DNA of 39,810 nucleotides from the NCBI GenBank assembly GCA_015060765.1, contig SUXW01000013.1, positions 1-39,810 of the forward strand, given 5' to 3'. Of the stretch, positions 8,325 through 15,975 are shown one piece after another (within the stretch, counting starts at the first letter, position 1; every line of letters starts with the position of its first letter). A program made the translations under genes and the position numbers. This DNA comes from Bacteroides sp. (GTDB lineage: Bacteria; Bacteroidota; Bacteroidia; Bacteroidales; Bacteroidaceae). The notes below the pieces were generated by a model that saw nothing but the letters and a program-made list of their open reading frames with translations, was not told the DNA's origin and did not search any database.

Positions 8325-9968
8325 ATGAAGAATATATTGGGGATATTGGCTTTGTTGTTGATAGGATGTACACCTTCTTATCACTCCATGATAGAGGATG
8401 CGGAACGATTGCTTCACGAGGGAAAAAACGATAGTGCATTGACGGTAGTCCGTGGTATCTGGCAACCCGAAGAATTGGAGAATCCGTGGAAGGCAAGGTA
8501 TGCATTGGTTATTGGTCAGGCTCATGCAAACAAGAATAAAGCGCTGATTGAAGATAGTTTGCTGGTTGATGCTTATGATTATTATCGGTTGTTGGAAGCA
8601 AGAGACTGTGACCGCTATAAACAAGCTGCACTTTTGGTGGCGCAATATCATTGGTGGACGGGCATGAAAGATAAATCAAGTGGCATACTGAAAGATGTAC
8701 AGAAGTGGTTTGAAAGCGAAAAGGATACAATATCTGTAATCGAAATTCTGTATTTGAAGTTTGTCCTGGATGGTTATGATAAGGATTATGAATCCATGCA
8801 TCATAGTCTGAAACGGTTGATTGCGTATGAGAACAGACCTTCTGAATTGTTTGGATATTGGAACAATTATGCAGCGACATCTTATTTTAGGAATGATACG
8901 GCAGGTGTTCGGCTTGCTTTTGAAGAGGCTATCCCCCGTTACATGAAAACCGCCAACGATACGTTGATATATCATAGCCAGACATTGAACAATTATGCGA
9001 ATATATTGAGTGCTTATGGAAATCAAGAGAAGGCTATTGACTTGTTGAATCAAATAGTTGCCTATTTTAAGGGAAAGAATGAAATGAAAGTAGCGTGGGC
9101 CTATCTAAATCTTTCAAGATGTTACTTGCTTCGGGGAGAACTTGATAAGGCAAAACAGTATATGGCTCTTTACAACAGCTCTGCAACCGATGAAATGAAG
9201 AATAGTATTGCATTTGTTAGTATTGTACAACTGGTTCGTAGTGTACTTGATTATGCTTGTAATCGGAATTTCAATATGTTGGAGTGTGCAGAATTATTCA
9301 ATAATTTACAATGGAATGAAGAATTTGCTCATTTAACAACACAAGCCAAAGAAGAAGCTAACCGTTTATTGAAAGAATATAATATGAACTTGACCATCGA
9401 GCAACAGCGTACTCAGATTACAACTATGTATGTCATATTTGCATTGGTAGCTGGTATTGTAATCCTATTCTTATATAATAAAAGAAAGAAACGTTTGGTG
9501 GAGGAGAAAGAAGAAGAACTAGAAGCCCTACGAAAACTTGTGTCCGAATCTCAACAAGAAACAGAGCGGAGGGATGATCGTTTCTTTAAAAAAGTGATGT
9601 TGCAACAGTTGGGCGTTATCCGTATGGCGGCTTCCAATCCCACTACCGCCAATCAGGAACTTATCAAGCGCATGTCCGAGATAGCTAATAAAGAAGTGGA
9701 AGTAGATGCTTTACTGAATTGGAGTGATCTGTATCAAACCATTGATTACATATATGACGGATTTTATACTCACGTTCGAAATCATTATGGAGAATGTCTG
9801 AACGAAAAGGAAATCCAACTTTGTTGTTTGCTCCGAGCTAACTTCTCCACCAAAGAGATTAGTATCGTAACCCAACAAAGTGTACGTACCGTTTACCAAC
9901 GGAAGACGGTAGTCCGCCAAAAACTCCAATTGGAAGAAAAAGGAGATATTGTGGAGTTCCTATCTTAA
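8325..9968 (+). CDS. Membrane-anchored TPR regulator with C-terminal helix-turn-helix domain
   Basis: A 547-aa protein with four parts. (1) A signal with a lipobox-like LLIGC (C15). (2) A helical, TPR-like periplasmic domain (about 20-350; for example TLNNYANILSAYGNQEKAID and AWAYLNLSRCYLLRGELDKA). (3) One transmembrane helix (about 366-386), followed by KRKKR and a coiled coil (about 388-416). (4) A C-terminal domain with a LuxR-like HTH (about 492-540, LNEKEIQLCCLLRANFSTKE, ISIVTQQSVRTVYQRKTVV). The layout suggests a sensor that reads a periplasmic signal and binds DNA while membrane-bound. The gene at 25771 has the same architecture. Its most likely target is the divergent beta-barrel gene. 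The ligand is unknown, and whether C15 is really lipidated is uncertain given the second membrane anchor. Confidence 0.8.
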   Translation: MKNILGILALLLIGCTPSYHSMIEDAERLLHEGKNDSALTVVRGIWQPEELENPWKARYALVIGQAHANKNKALIEDSLLVDAYDYYRLLEARDCDRYKQAALLVAQYHWWTGMKDKSSGILKDVQKWFESEKDTISVIEILYLKFVLDGYDKDYESMHHSLKRLIAYENRPSELFGYWNNYAATSYFRNDTAGVRLAFEEAIPRYMKTANDTLIYHSQTLNNYANILSAYGNQEKAIDLLNQIVAYFKGKNEMKVAWAYLNLSRCYLLRGELDKAKQYMALYNSSATDEMKNSIAFVSIVQLVRSVLDYACNRNFNMLECAELFNNLQWNEEFAHLTTQAKEEANRLLKEYNMNLTIEQQRTQITTMYVIFALVAGIVILFLYNKRKKRLVEEKEEELEALRKLVSESQQETERRDDRFFKKVMLQQLGVIRMAASNPTTANQELIKRMSEIANKEVEVDALLNWSDLYQTIDYIYDGFYTHVRNHYGECLNEKEIQLCCLLRANFSTKEISIVTQQSVRTVYQRKTVVRQKLQLEEKGDIVEFLS

Positions 9969-9986
9969 GATGTAAAGATTATTAGT

Positions 9987-10020
9987 ACATCAATTGTATT
10001 GATGTGATGTCTTTTTTGTT
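9987..10020 (+). terminator. Probable Rho-independent terminator after the TPR/HTH regulator gene
   Basis: A 7-bp stem (ACATCAA with TTGATGT, 5-base loop) is followed within a few bases by a T-rich run. It starts 18 bases after the stop codon of the regulator gene. The stem is weak and AT-rich. Confidence 0.5.
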
Positions 10021-10048
10021 TCAGTGGTAATGAAAACAAACTTAATCG

Positions 10049-10080
10049 TTTGGATAAATAAATTGCGAAAATTATCTTTG
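10049..10080 (+). promoter_or_regulatory. Strong Bacteroidales-type promoter of the GH5 gene
   Basis: TTTG (10049-10052), a 20-base spacer and TATCTTTG (10073-10080) match the -33/-7 consensus fully. Transcription should start near 10084-10086. This argues against the ATG at 10086 being the translation start and favours an internal ATG at 10101 or 10110. Confidence 0.75.
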
Positions 10081-10100
10081 TCCCTATGTTTTATAGGATA

Positions 10101-11753
10101 ATGAATGTTATGAGAAAAGAATGGACTTTGAGATGCAGACAAACAATATTGGGATTAGGAATGTTGAGTCTTGCCTTGTTCTTTAGTGCTTGCAGTAGTG
10201 ATAATCCTCAAGAAGAGCCTGAGAAGGAACCGGAAGTGGAACAACCGGATCCCCCAGCTCCATCTCCGGAACCGGATGAAGATAACATGGAATGGGAAAA
10301 TGCTGAAGCAGTTATTCAAGGGATGGGAATTGGTTGGAACTTGGGCAATACTTTGGATGCGCATGATTTCAACGATCCCCACGATGGAGGCGACTGGAAG
10401 TATTGGGAAACCTATTGGGGACAATCGGAAACAACTCCCGAATTGATGTATATGTTGAAAAAAGCCGGCTATGGAACCATTCGTGTCCCAGTAACATGGG
10501 GCATACACATGGATGCAAATGGGCAGGTGAACAGTAATTGGATGAACCGTGTCAAACAGGTGGTGGAGTATGTATTGAATGCAGGAATGTATTGTATACT
10601 AAATGTACATCACGATACCGGTGCCGATGAAAAAGCGTGGTTGGTTGCCAGCATGAAGGAATACAAGGCCCAAAAAGCCCGTTATGAAGGACTTTGGAAA
10701 CAGATAGCCGAAACATTTCAAGGATATGGCCCTCGATTATTGTTCGAATCGTATAATGAAATGCTGGATGAACGGCGTTCATGGTGCTTCGCTACGTTCA
10801 ACGGTGGATACGATGCAACCGTAGCGGCAGATGCTTACGAAGCAATCAATTGTTATGCACAGAGTTTTGTAGATGTGGTACGAGCTACGGGCGGCAATAA
10901 CGCAAAACGTAATCTCATTGTTAATACTTATGGGGCTTGCAATGGAGTAGGAACCTGGAACGAGCATCTGATTGACCCCCTTGTCATGATGAAACTTCCG
11001 AAAGATATAGTGGAAAACCATTTGTTGTTCGAAATACATACCTATCCAAACATAGACAATCTGAGTGCGGCAAAGGCAGAAGTTGCTGGTATGATAACCA
11101 ATTTGAAGAAACATCTGGTCGACAAAGGTGCACCGGTCATTATCGGTGAATGGGGAAATAGCAGTGACAACCCTTCTTTGACGAATAAGGTCGCTTTTAT
11201 CTCCGATTTTGTCCGGCAGGTGAAAGCAGCCGGAATGGGTATGTGTTATTGGATGGGAATTACAGATGGCATTGCCCGCCAAGTCCCGGCTTTTAGTGAG
11301 CCGGAATGTGCGAGAGCCATGTTGCAGGCTTATTATGGTAACACCTTCGAACCGGAACTGCCTTCGATGGATGCTATGAACTTTAATTATGTGGTTACCT
11401 ACAAGCAACAATGGAGTGAGGTTCATCTTTGTAGTGAAAATATTAGCCTGAATGATTATAAAGGAGTCAAGGTGGAATTGGATGGTGCACCGGCAAATGG
11501 CGCATTGAGTGTGAAGATTTATGGGGAGACCGAAGGTACCGAACAATATGTTTCTGTTGCGGGGAATAGTCAGGAAGTGACTTTCGATAAGTCTCGTTTA
11601 GGAAATAAGATAAGACGTGTTACTTTGCAATGCTCGCTTGCTTCTGAATATAGTGTAACCATCAAACGTGCCGCTTTGATACGAAAGGATGGAACGGAGG
11701 AAATACAAACACCTACTACGTTTTGGGGATGTGATGTGGTGTTACGTAAATAA
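10101..11753 (+). CDS. Glycoside hydrolase family 5 (cellulase-type) lipoprotein
   Basis: A surface or periplasmic endo-glycanase. The residue numbers here count from the upstream ATG at 10086. After a lipoprotein signal (LALFFSAC, C36) there is a Pro/Glu-rich linker (about 40-68). The GH5 barrel then covers about 70-415, with GIGWNLGNTLDA at its start, HH175-176, the acid/base glutamate in FESYNEM (E225), H318 in EIHTYP and the nucleophile in VIIGEWG (E355). The C-terminal part (about 425-555) is beta-rich and resembles a carbohydrate-binding module; this is inference. The start is placed at 10101 because a consensus promoter puts the transcript start at about 10085; 10110 is also possible. 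It is not in a SusCD polysaccharide locus. The substrate could be beta-glucan, xyloglucan or mannan and cannot be read from sequence alone. Confidence 0.9.
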   Translation: MNVMRKEWTLRCRQTILGLGMLSLALFFSACSSDNPQEEPEKEPEVEQPDPPAPSPEPDEDNMEWENAEAVIQGMGIGWNLGNTLDAHDFNDPHDGGDWKYWETYWGQSETTPELMYMLKKAGYGTIRVPVTWGIHMDANGQVNSNWMNRVKQVVEYVLNAGMYCILNVHHDTGADEKAWLVASMKEYKAQKARYEGLWKQIAETFQGYGPRLLFESYNEMLDERRSWCFATFNGGYDATVAADAYEAINCYAQSFVDVVRATGGNNAKRNLIVNTYGACNGVGTWNEHLIDPLVMMKLPKDIVENHLLFEIHTYPNIDNLSAAKAEVAGMITNLKKHLVDKGAPVIIGEWGNSSDNPSLTNKVAFISDFVRQVKAAGMGMCYWMGITDGIARQVPAFSEPECARAMLQAYYGNTFEPELPSMDAMNFNYVVTYKQQWSEVHLCSENISLNDYKGVKVELDGAPANGALSVKIYGETEGTEQYVSVAGNSQEVTFDKSRLGNKIRRVTLQCSLASEYSVTIKRAALIRKDGTEEIQTPTTFWGCDVVLRK

Positions 11754-11770
11754 ACATTGTTTGAATAAAA

Positions 11771-11799
11771 AATAAAGCGGCTGAATCAGCCGCTTTATT
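11771..11799. terminator. Bidirectional terminator between the GH5 gene and tmRNA
   Basis: A perfect 13-bp stem (AATAAAGCGGCTG with its complement) has a 3-base loop, an A-rich left flank and a T-rich right flank. It lies between two convergent genes and can terminate both. Confidence 0.88.
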
Positions 11800-11803
11800 T
11801 TTG

Positions 11804-12198
11804 TGGAGCTGGAGGGAGTCGAACCCTCGTCCAAACGAGGAAGCCATATGCTTTCTACATGCTTATCTTTGCCTTTGGTTTTCGAGCGCAAGCAAGACCA
11901 AAGCCACCAACCTGCACCTTAGCTTCTAAAATTTCGGATGAGCCGCGAAGCTGGGCTCTACCTATTCCCGATTTTGCTGTGCCGCTTGATCAAACGCTTC
12001 GGAACAAGAGCTTTTGAGCGACATCCCGTTTCCACCACTGTGGCGGAAATAAAGGTAATCTACTGTTCTTCGATTACGCTGCGAGAGCATAAGTATTGTT
12101 GCCAGATAATAGTTTGATAACTGGGATTAAAGTGCCAATCACCGACGCACTGCATGCTTACATACCACTCCAACCCGCTGTCAAATCCAGTCAACCCC
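11804..12198 (-). ncRNA. ssrA: Transfer-messenger RNA (tmRNA)
   Basis: The RNA rescues stalled ribosomes. On the minus strand the 5' end reads GGGGTTGACTGGATTTGACA and the 3' end has a T-arm (GGTTCGACTCCCTCC) and the acceptor CAGCTCCA, which pairs with the 5' end. The tag frame (12103 to 12074) reads GGC AAC AAT ACT TAT GCT CTC GCA GCG TAA, that is GNNTYALAA, similar to the Bacteroides-type tags I recall. The genomic bases after the discriminator A are CAA, so the 3' CCA is not encoded and must be added by tRNA nucleotidyltransferase. The length is about 395 nt. The T-arm alone could be mistaken for a tRNA. Confidence 0.96.
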
Positions 12199-12224
12199 AA
12201 GCTGGTTATGCCATTAAGACGCGA

Positions 12225-12256
12225 CAAAGATAGATATTGTTTGCGGATTATGCAAA
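12225..12256 (-). promoter_or_regulatory. Consensus promoter of the tmRNA gene
   Basis: On the minus strand, TTTG (12256-12253), a 20-base spacer and TATCTTTG (12232-12225) match the Bacteroidales consensus. Transcription would start near 12221, giving a leader of about 23 bases that RNase P would remove to make the mature end at 12198. The -33 element begins two bases after the manA stop codon. Confidence 0.78.
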
Positions 12257-12257
12257 T

Positions 12258-13232
12258 TTACACATAGGTTTCCAGGAACTTCACCTGTTTGTCTATATAT
12301 AGATGAATCTCTCCCGTCGTGGCAGGGAAGAGGATGGATTCTCCTGCCTGCATGGTCAGTTCGTGCTCTTCGTTGTCCTTAATGGTACATTGACCTTCCA
12401 TGCAAATTAGGATAACGAATGAATCGAGTTCACTATAATCTAACGTCATGTTTTCTGTCAAATCGTATACGGATGTCGTAAAATAAGGACAGCTGACCAA
12501 TTCTACCGGTTTGTTTAACTTGGGAGTATAGTGTGTGCGGTAATCAGATTCTACCTGATAGTCGATGGCATCTTTTGACAGCTCTGTATGAAGTTCACGA
12601 GTGTTTCCGTTCTTATCTTTACGATTGAAATCATAGATACGGTATGTGATATTCGAAGTTTGCTGAATTTCAGCAATGAAGCATCCGGCTCCTATGCTAT
12701 GAATACGTCCGGCCGGTAAAAAGAATACGTCACCCGGTTGTACGGCATAATCGGCTAATGCATCACAGATGGTATTGTTTTCTATCATAGATGCATATTC
12801 GTCCGGTGTGATGCTCTTTTTTAGTCCCGAGCACAAATGGGCTTGTCCCAGATTGTTGTCAATGACATACCACATTTCGGTCTTCCCCATGGATTGATGC
12901 CTTTTTTGGGCCAACTCATCATTGGGATGTACCTGAATGGACAAATCATCGCAAGCATCGATGAATTTGATGAGAAGAGGGAAATTGTTCCCAAAACGTT
13001 CATAGTTTTCTTTGCCCACCAAGTCGTGCTTGTATTCCTTGACCAGGTCACTCAAAGTTTTTCCGGCATCGGCTCCATTGGCTACAATGGATTCATCGTT
13101 GGGTACATTGGAAATTTCCCAGCTTTCACCTACTTGTTCCTGCTGGATTTCATTCAACTGTTTGAAAGGTATTATTTTTTCTCCTCCCCAAATGGTAGAT
13201 TTTAAAATGGGATTGAATTTGAACGGATACAT
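12258..13232 (-). CDS. manA: Mannose-6-phosphate isomerase, class I
   Basis: A zinc-dependent cupin enzyme interconverting fructose 6-phosphate and mannose 6-phosphate, feeding GDP-mannose/GDP-fucose synthesis. The metal-site motifs are visible: SIQVHPND (Gln/His), GKTEMWY (Glu) and LPAGRIHSIGAG (His). The catalytic-region segment TYRIYDFNRKD follows. I chose the ATG at 13232 (start MYPFKFNPIL, 324 aa), which fits the family; an in-frame ATG at 13253 adds seven residues (MINIKIR) with no family support. The length equals that of the short Bacteroidetes/Firmicutes ManA type. A possible -7 element (TAAATTTG, minus strand) is at 13272-13265. Single gene, followed by tmRNA. Confidence 0.95.
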   Translation of the reverse strand: MYPFKFNPILKSTIWGGEKIIPFKQLNEIQQEQVGESWEISNVPNDESIVANGADAGKTLSDLVKEYKHDLVGKENYERFGNNFPLLIKFIDACDDLSIQVHPNDELAQKRHQSMGKTEMWYVIDNNLGQAHLCSGLKKSITPDEYASMIENNTICDALADYAVQPGDVFFLPAGRIHSIGAGCFIAEIQQTSNITYRIYDFNRKDKNGNTRELHTELSKDAIDYQVESDYRTHYTPKLNKPVELVSCPYFTTSVYDLTENMTLDYSELDSFVILICMEGQCTIKDNEEHELTMQAGESILFPATTGEIHLYIDKQVKFLETYV

Positions 13233-13264
13233 ACGAATCTTTATATTTATCATTATACAATATG

Positions 13265-13272
13265 CAAATTTA
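13265..13272 (-). promoter_or_regulatory. Putative -7 element of manA
   Basis: TAAATTTG on the minus strand, 33 bases upstream of the chosen manA ATG, fits TAnnTTTG. Its position is compatible with either manA start. No good -33 element was found. Confidence 0.4.
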
Positions 13273-13348
13273 TATTAATCTTCAAATATTTTCATCGATT
13301 ATCGCTTAAAATATATGTAAATTTAAGATAATGATTGGATATTGCAGT

Positions 13349-13356
13349 TATCTTTG
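13349..13356 (+). promoter_or_regulatory. Putative -7 element of the first trkH gene
   Basis: TATCTTTG, 31 bases upstream of the ATG at 13387, fits TAnnTTTG exactly. The -33 partner is weak. Confidence 0.5.
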
Positions 13357-13386
13357 CAACGGTTAAATCAAAATGATTGACAAATT

Positions 13387-14841
13387 ATGTTTCATCCTCC
13401 TATAATTTTTAGAATTATTGGTTTGTTGCTATTGTTTGAGGCAACGGCTCTTTCCGGTTGTATGGGCTTGTCACTGTATTATGGTGAGAGGATTGTGATG
13501 GCCTATATCGAGACTCTATTATGTTTGATAGGATCGGGATTGTTGTTGGTTATGGCAGGACGTAAGGCAAAAAGAGAAATATCTAAAAAGGATGGATATA
13601 TAGTCGTGACTCTTTGTTGGCTGATATTTTCGGCCTTTGCAGGTATGCCTTATTATTTTAGTGGTTATATACCTGATGTTACGGATGCTTTTTTTGAAGC
13701 TGTTTCAGGATTTACCACTACGGGCGCTTCTATTATCGATAACTTGGAAGAGTTTCCGTATAGCCTTTTGTTTTGGCGGAGTATGACTCAATGGATAGGT
13801 GGATTGGGTATCGTTTTTTTTACAGTTGCTATTTTGCCGTTTTGGGGAATGGGCAATGTACCATTGTTGGCTGCTGAATCTGTAGGACCTATAAGAATGA
13901 AGCTGCATCCTCAAATTGCAGTTACAACACGTTGGATTTTAGCGGTATATATAATCCTTACTTTGGCTGAAACGATTTGCCTGATGGTGGCTGGCATGAA
14001 TCTTTTTGAAGCAGTTTGTCATTCCATGGCTACAGTCTCTACAGGTGGATTTTCTACCAGACAGGCCAGTATCGCTGCTTTTCAATCACCGGCTATAGAA
14101 TATATTGTAACGGTTTTCATGTTTTTAGGTGGTACTAATCTTTCCTTGCTATATCTTTCAATGATAAAGGGACGTCCCGGAAAATTGTTGGGCGACAAGG
14201 AATTCCGAACATATTCTTTTATTGTATTTATGTTCGTTCTTTTGTTGACAGTCGGTTTACTGGCTTCTGAACCAATGGGTATAGAAGAGGCTTTCCGGAT
14301 TTCAGCTTTTCAAACTGTAACTATTATAACCACTACAGGATTCTGTATGTACGATTATATGCTATGGATGCCGCTTTTGTGGCTGATGGTCTCTTTATTG
14401 ATGTATATAGGAGCTTGTACTGGTTCTACAACAGGGGGGATAAAATGTGTGAGAATCCGTATATTGGGGCGGATTATTGGATATGAATTCAAGAAAATGA
14501 TGCATCCGAATCTTGTATCACCAATTAAATTGGGTGATAAGGTTATTCAAGAACGGATAGTCATTTCAATTGTAGCTTTCATCTTGATTTATTTGCTGAT
14601 GATTGTTCTGGGTATGGTTGTCAATATGGCTTGCGGACTCGATTTTCTTGAGTCTTATGGCCTTTCTTTAACCAGTTTGGGAAATGTAGGACCAGGACTG
14701 GGATATTATGGGCCGGCTAATACAATGTCATCTTTACCAGATGTTGCTAAATGGTTCAGTTGTTTCCAGATGTTGGTAGGTCGTTTGGAATTCTTTGCAG
14801 TTTTTGTATTGTTTACTCCTGCGTTCTGGAATGAACGTTAA
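13387..14841 (+). CDS. trkH: TrkH-family potassium uptake membrane protein (stand-alone copy)
   Basis: A 484-aa inner-membrane K+ transporter subunit with four membrane-pore-membrane repeats. The pore loops carry the filter glycines: SGFTTTGASIIDNL, TVSTGGFSTRQAS, TTTGFCMYDYML with GACTGSTTGGIKCVRI after it, and SLGNVGPGLGYYG. Membrane segments fill most of the rest. It is the same length as, and clearly paralogous to, the TrkH at 17527, but has no trkA next to it, so it would have to use the TrkA encoded at 18981 or another regulator. The threonine aldolase gene follows after 40 bases on the same strand. Confidence 0.93.
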   Translation: MFHPPIIFRIIGLLLLFEATALSGCMGLSLYYGERIVMAYIETLLCLIGSGLLLVMAGRKAKREISKKDGYIVVTLCWLIFSAFAGMPYYFSGYIPDVTDAFFEAVSGFTTTGASIIDNLEEFPYSLLFWRSMTQWIGGLGIVFFTVAILPFWGMGNVPLLAAESVGPIRMKLHPQIAVTTRWILAVYIILTLAETICLMVAGMNLFEAVCHSMATVSTGGFSTRQASIAAFQSPAIEYIVTVFMFLGGTNLSLLYLSMIKGRPGKLLGDKEFRTYSFIVFMFVLLLTVGLLASEPMGIEEAFRISAFQTVTIITTTGFCMYDYMLWMPLLWLMVSLLMYIGACTGSTTGGIKCVRIRILGRIIGYEFKKMMHPNLVSPIKLGDKVIQERIVISIVAFILIYLLMIVLGMVVNMACGLDFLESYGLSLTSLGNVGPGLGYYGPANTMSSLPDVAKWFSCFQMLVGRLEFFAVFVLFTPAFWNER

Positions 14842-14881
14842 TGTTTTTATAAAGAATTGATATTTTGTAGTTGATAAATTA

Positions 14882-15904
14882 GTGAATATGAGAAGTTTTG
14901 CATCCGACAATAATTCAAGCGTTCATCCTAAGGTGATGGAAGCATTGATGAAAGCTAATGATGGTCATGCCGTAGGATATGGCGATGATCCTTGGACCAT
15001 AGAGGCCACAGAAGTAGTAAAGAAACAGTTCGCTCGTTCTTGTGAAGCCTTGTTTGTATTCAATGGTACTGGGAGCAATACAATGGCATTGCAACTGATG
15101 ACCCGTCCGTATCATATCATATTCTGTGCGGAAACCGGACATATTGCCGTTGACGAATGTGGAGCTCCCAGCAAAGGTACAGGTTGCTTTATGCGTACGA
15201 TTCCTACTACTGATGGAAAATTGACCCCTGAATTGCTGCAACCTTACATGATTAACTTTGGAGTGGAGCATCATTCCCAGCCGGGAGCAATTTATATCAG
15301 TCAGTGTACCGAACTGGGTACTATCTACAAGCCCGAAGAAATTCGTGCTCTTTGCGATTTCGCACATGCTCATGGTTTGATGGTACATATGGATGGTGCC
15401 CGTATCTCTAATGCAGCCGCTGCCTTGAATCTTTCACTGGATGAGGTATCTGGTGCTTGTGGAGTGGATACGCTGACCCTTGGTGGTACCAAGAATGGCT
15501 TGATGGGTGCGGAATGTGTGGTAATCTTTAATCAGGATTTGATGAAAGAAGCCCGTTATGCTCGTAAACAATCTTGCCAGTTGGCCAGCAAAATGCGTTA
15601 CCTTTCTGCCCAATTCACTGCTTTCCTCACTGATAACTTGTGGCTGGAGTGTGCCCGTCATGCCAATGCCATGGCTGCAAAACTTTACGATGCTTTGAAA
15701 GAACTGCCCGATGTCACTTTTACACAAGCTATGGAAAGTAATCAGCTTTTCTTCATTATGCCGAAGGAAAAAGAAGAAAAACTACATGACTTTACCTATT
15801 TTTATTATTGGAACGAAGCCATCGGTGAAATGCGCCTGGTTACATCATGGGATACAACCGAAGAAGATATAGACGGATTGATAGCGTATATACGAGGACT
15901 TTGA
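14882..15904 (+). CDS. ltaE: Low-specificity L-threonine aldolase (beta-eliminating lyase family)
   Basis: A PLP enzyme that splits L-threonine or allo-threonine to glycine and acetaldehyde. The family motifs are clear: RSFASDNNSSVHPKVMEA at the start, FNGTGSNTMAL, ETGHIAVDECGAP (H87 stacks on PLP), HMDGARISNAA (D171) and TLTLGGTKNGLMG with the PLP lysine K204. The 340-aa length is normal. The ATG at 14888 (MRSFASDN) is an alternative start two codons in. It lies 40 bases after trkH and ends at a strong terminator. Cytoplasmic. Confidence 0.94.
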   Translation: MNMRSFASDNNSSVHPKVMEALMKANDGHAVGYGDDPWTIEATEVVKKQFARSCEALFVFNGTGSNTMALQLMTRPYHIIFCAETGHIAVDECGAPSKGTGCFMRTIPTTDGKLTPELLQPYMINFGVEHHSQPGAIYISQCTELGTIYKPEEIRALCDFAHAHGLMVHMDGARISNAAAALNLSLDEVSGACGVDTLTLGGTKNGLMGAECVVIFNQDLMKEARYARKQSCQLASKMRYLSAQFTAFLTDNLWLECARHANAMAAKLYDALKELPDVTFTQAMESNQLFFIMPKEKEEKLHDFTYFYYWNEAIGEMRLVTSWDTTEEDIDGLIAYIRGL

Positions 15905-15908
15905 TAGA

Positions 15909-15956
15909 AAATAAGGACGCGGCATTTGCTCGTAAGCAAATGCCGCGTCCTTATTT
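15909..15956. terminator. Bidirectional terminator between ltaE and nhaA
   Basis: A perfect 22-bp stem (15909-15930 with 15935-15956) with a CGTA loop and A/T flanks, starting 4 bases after the ltaE stop. It lies between convergent genes and should terminate both. Confidence 0.92.
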
Positions 15957-15975
15957 TTTAATTCTATCCAGTAAT

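Noticed and set aside
8266..9053. Several minus-strand open frames over the first TPR/HTH regulator gene
   Set aside because: They overlap each other and the plus-strand frame, which has clear domains. No motifs or promoter support them.
11801..11880. A tRNA gene on the minus strand (T-arm and acceptor stem visible)
   Set aside because: No anticodon arm at tRNA distance. The segment is the tRNA-like 3' end of tmRNA, confirmed by the paired 5' end and the tag frame.
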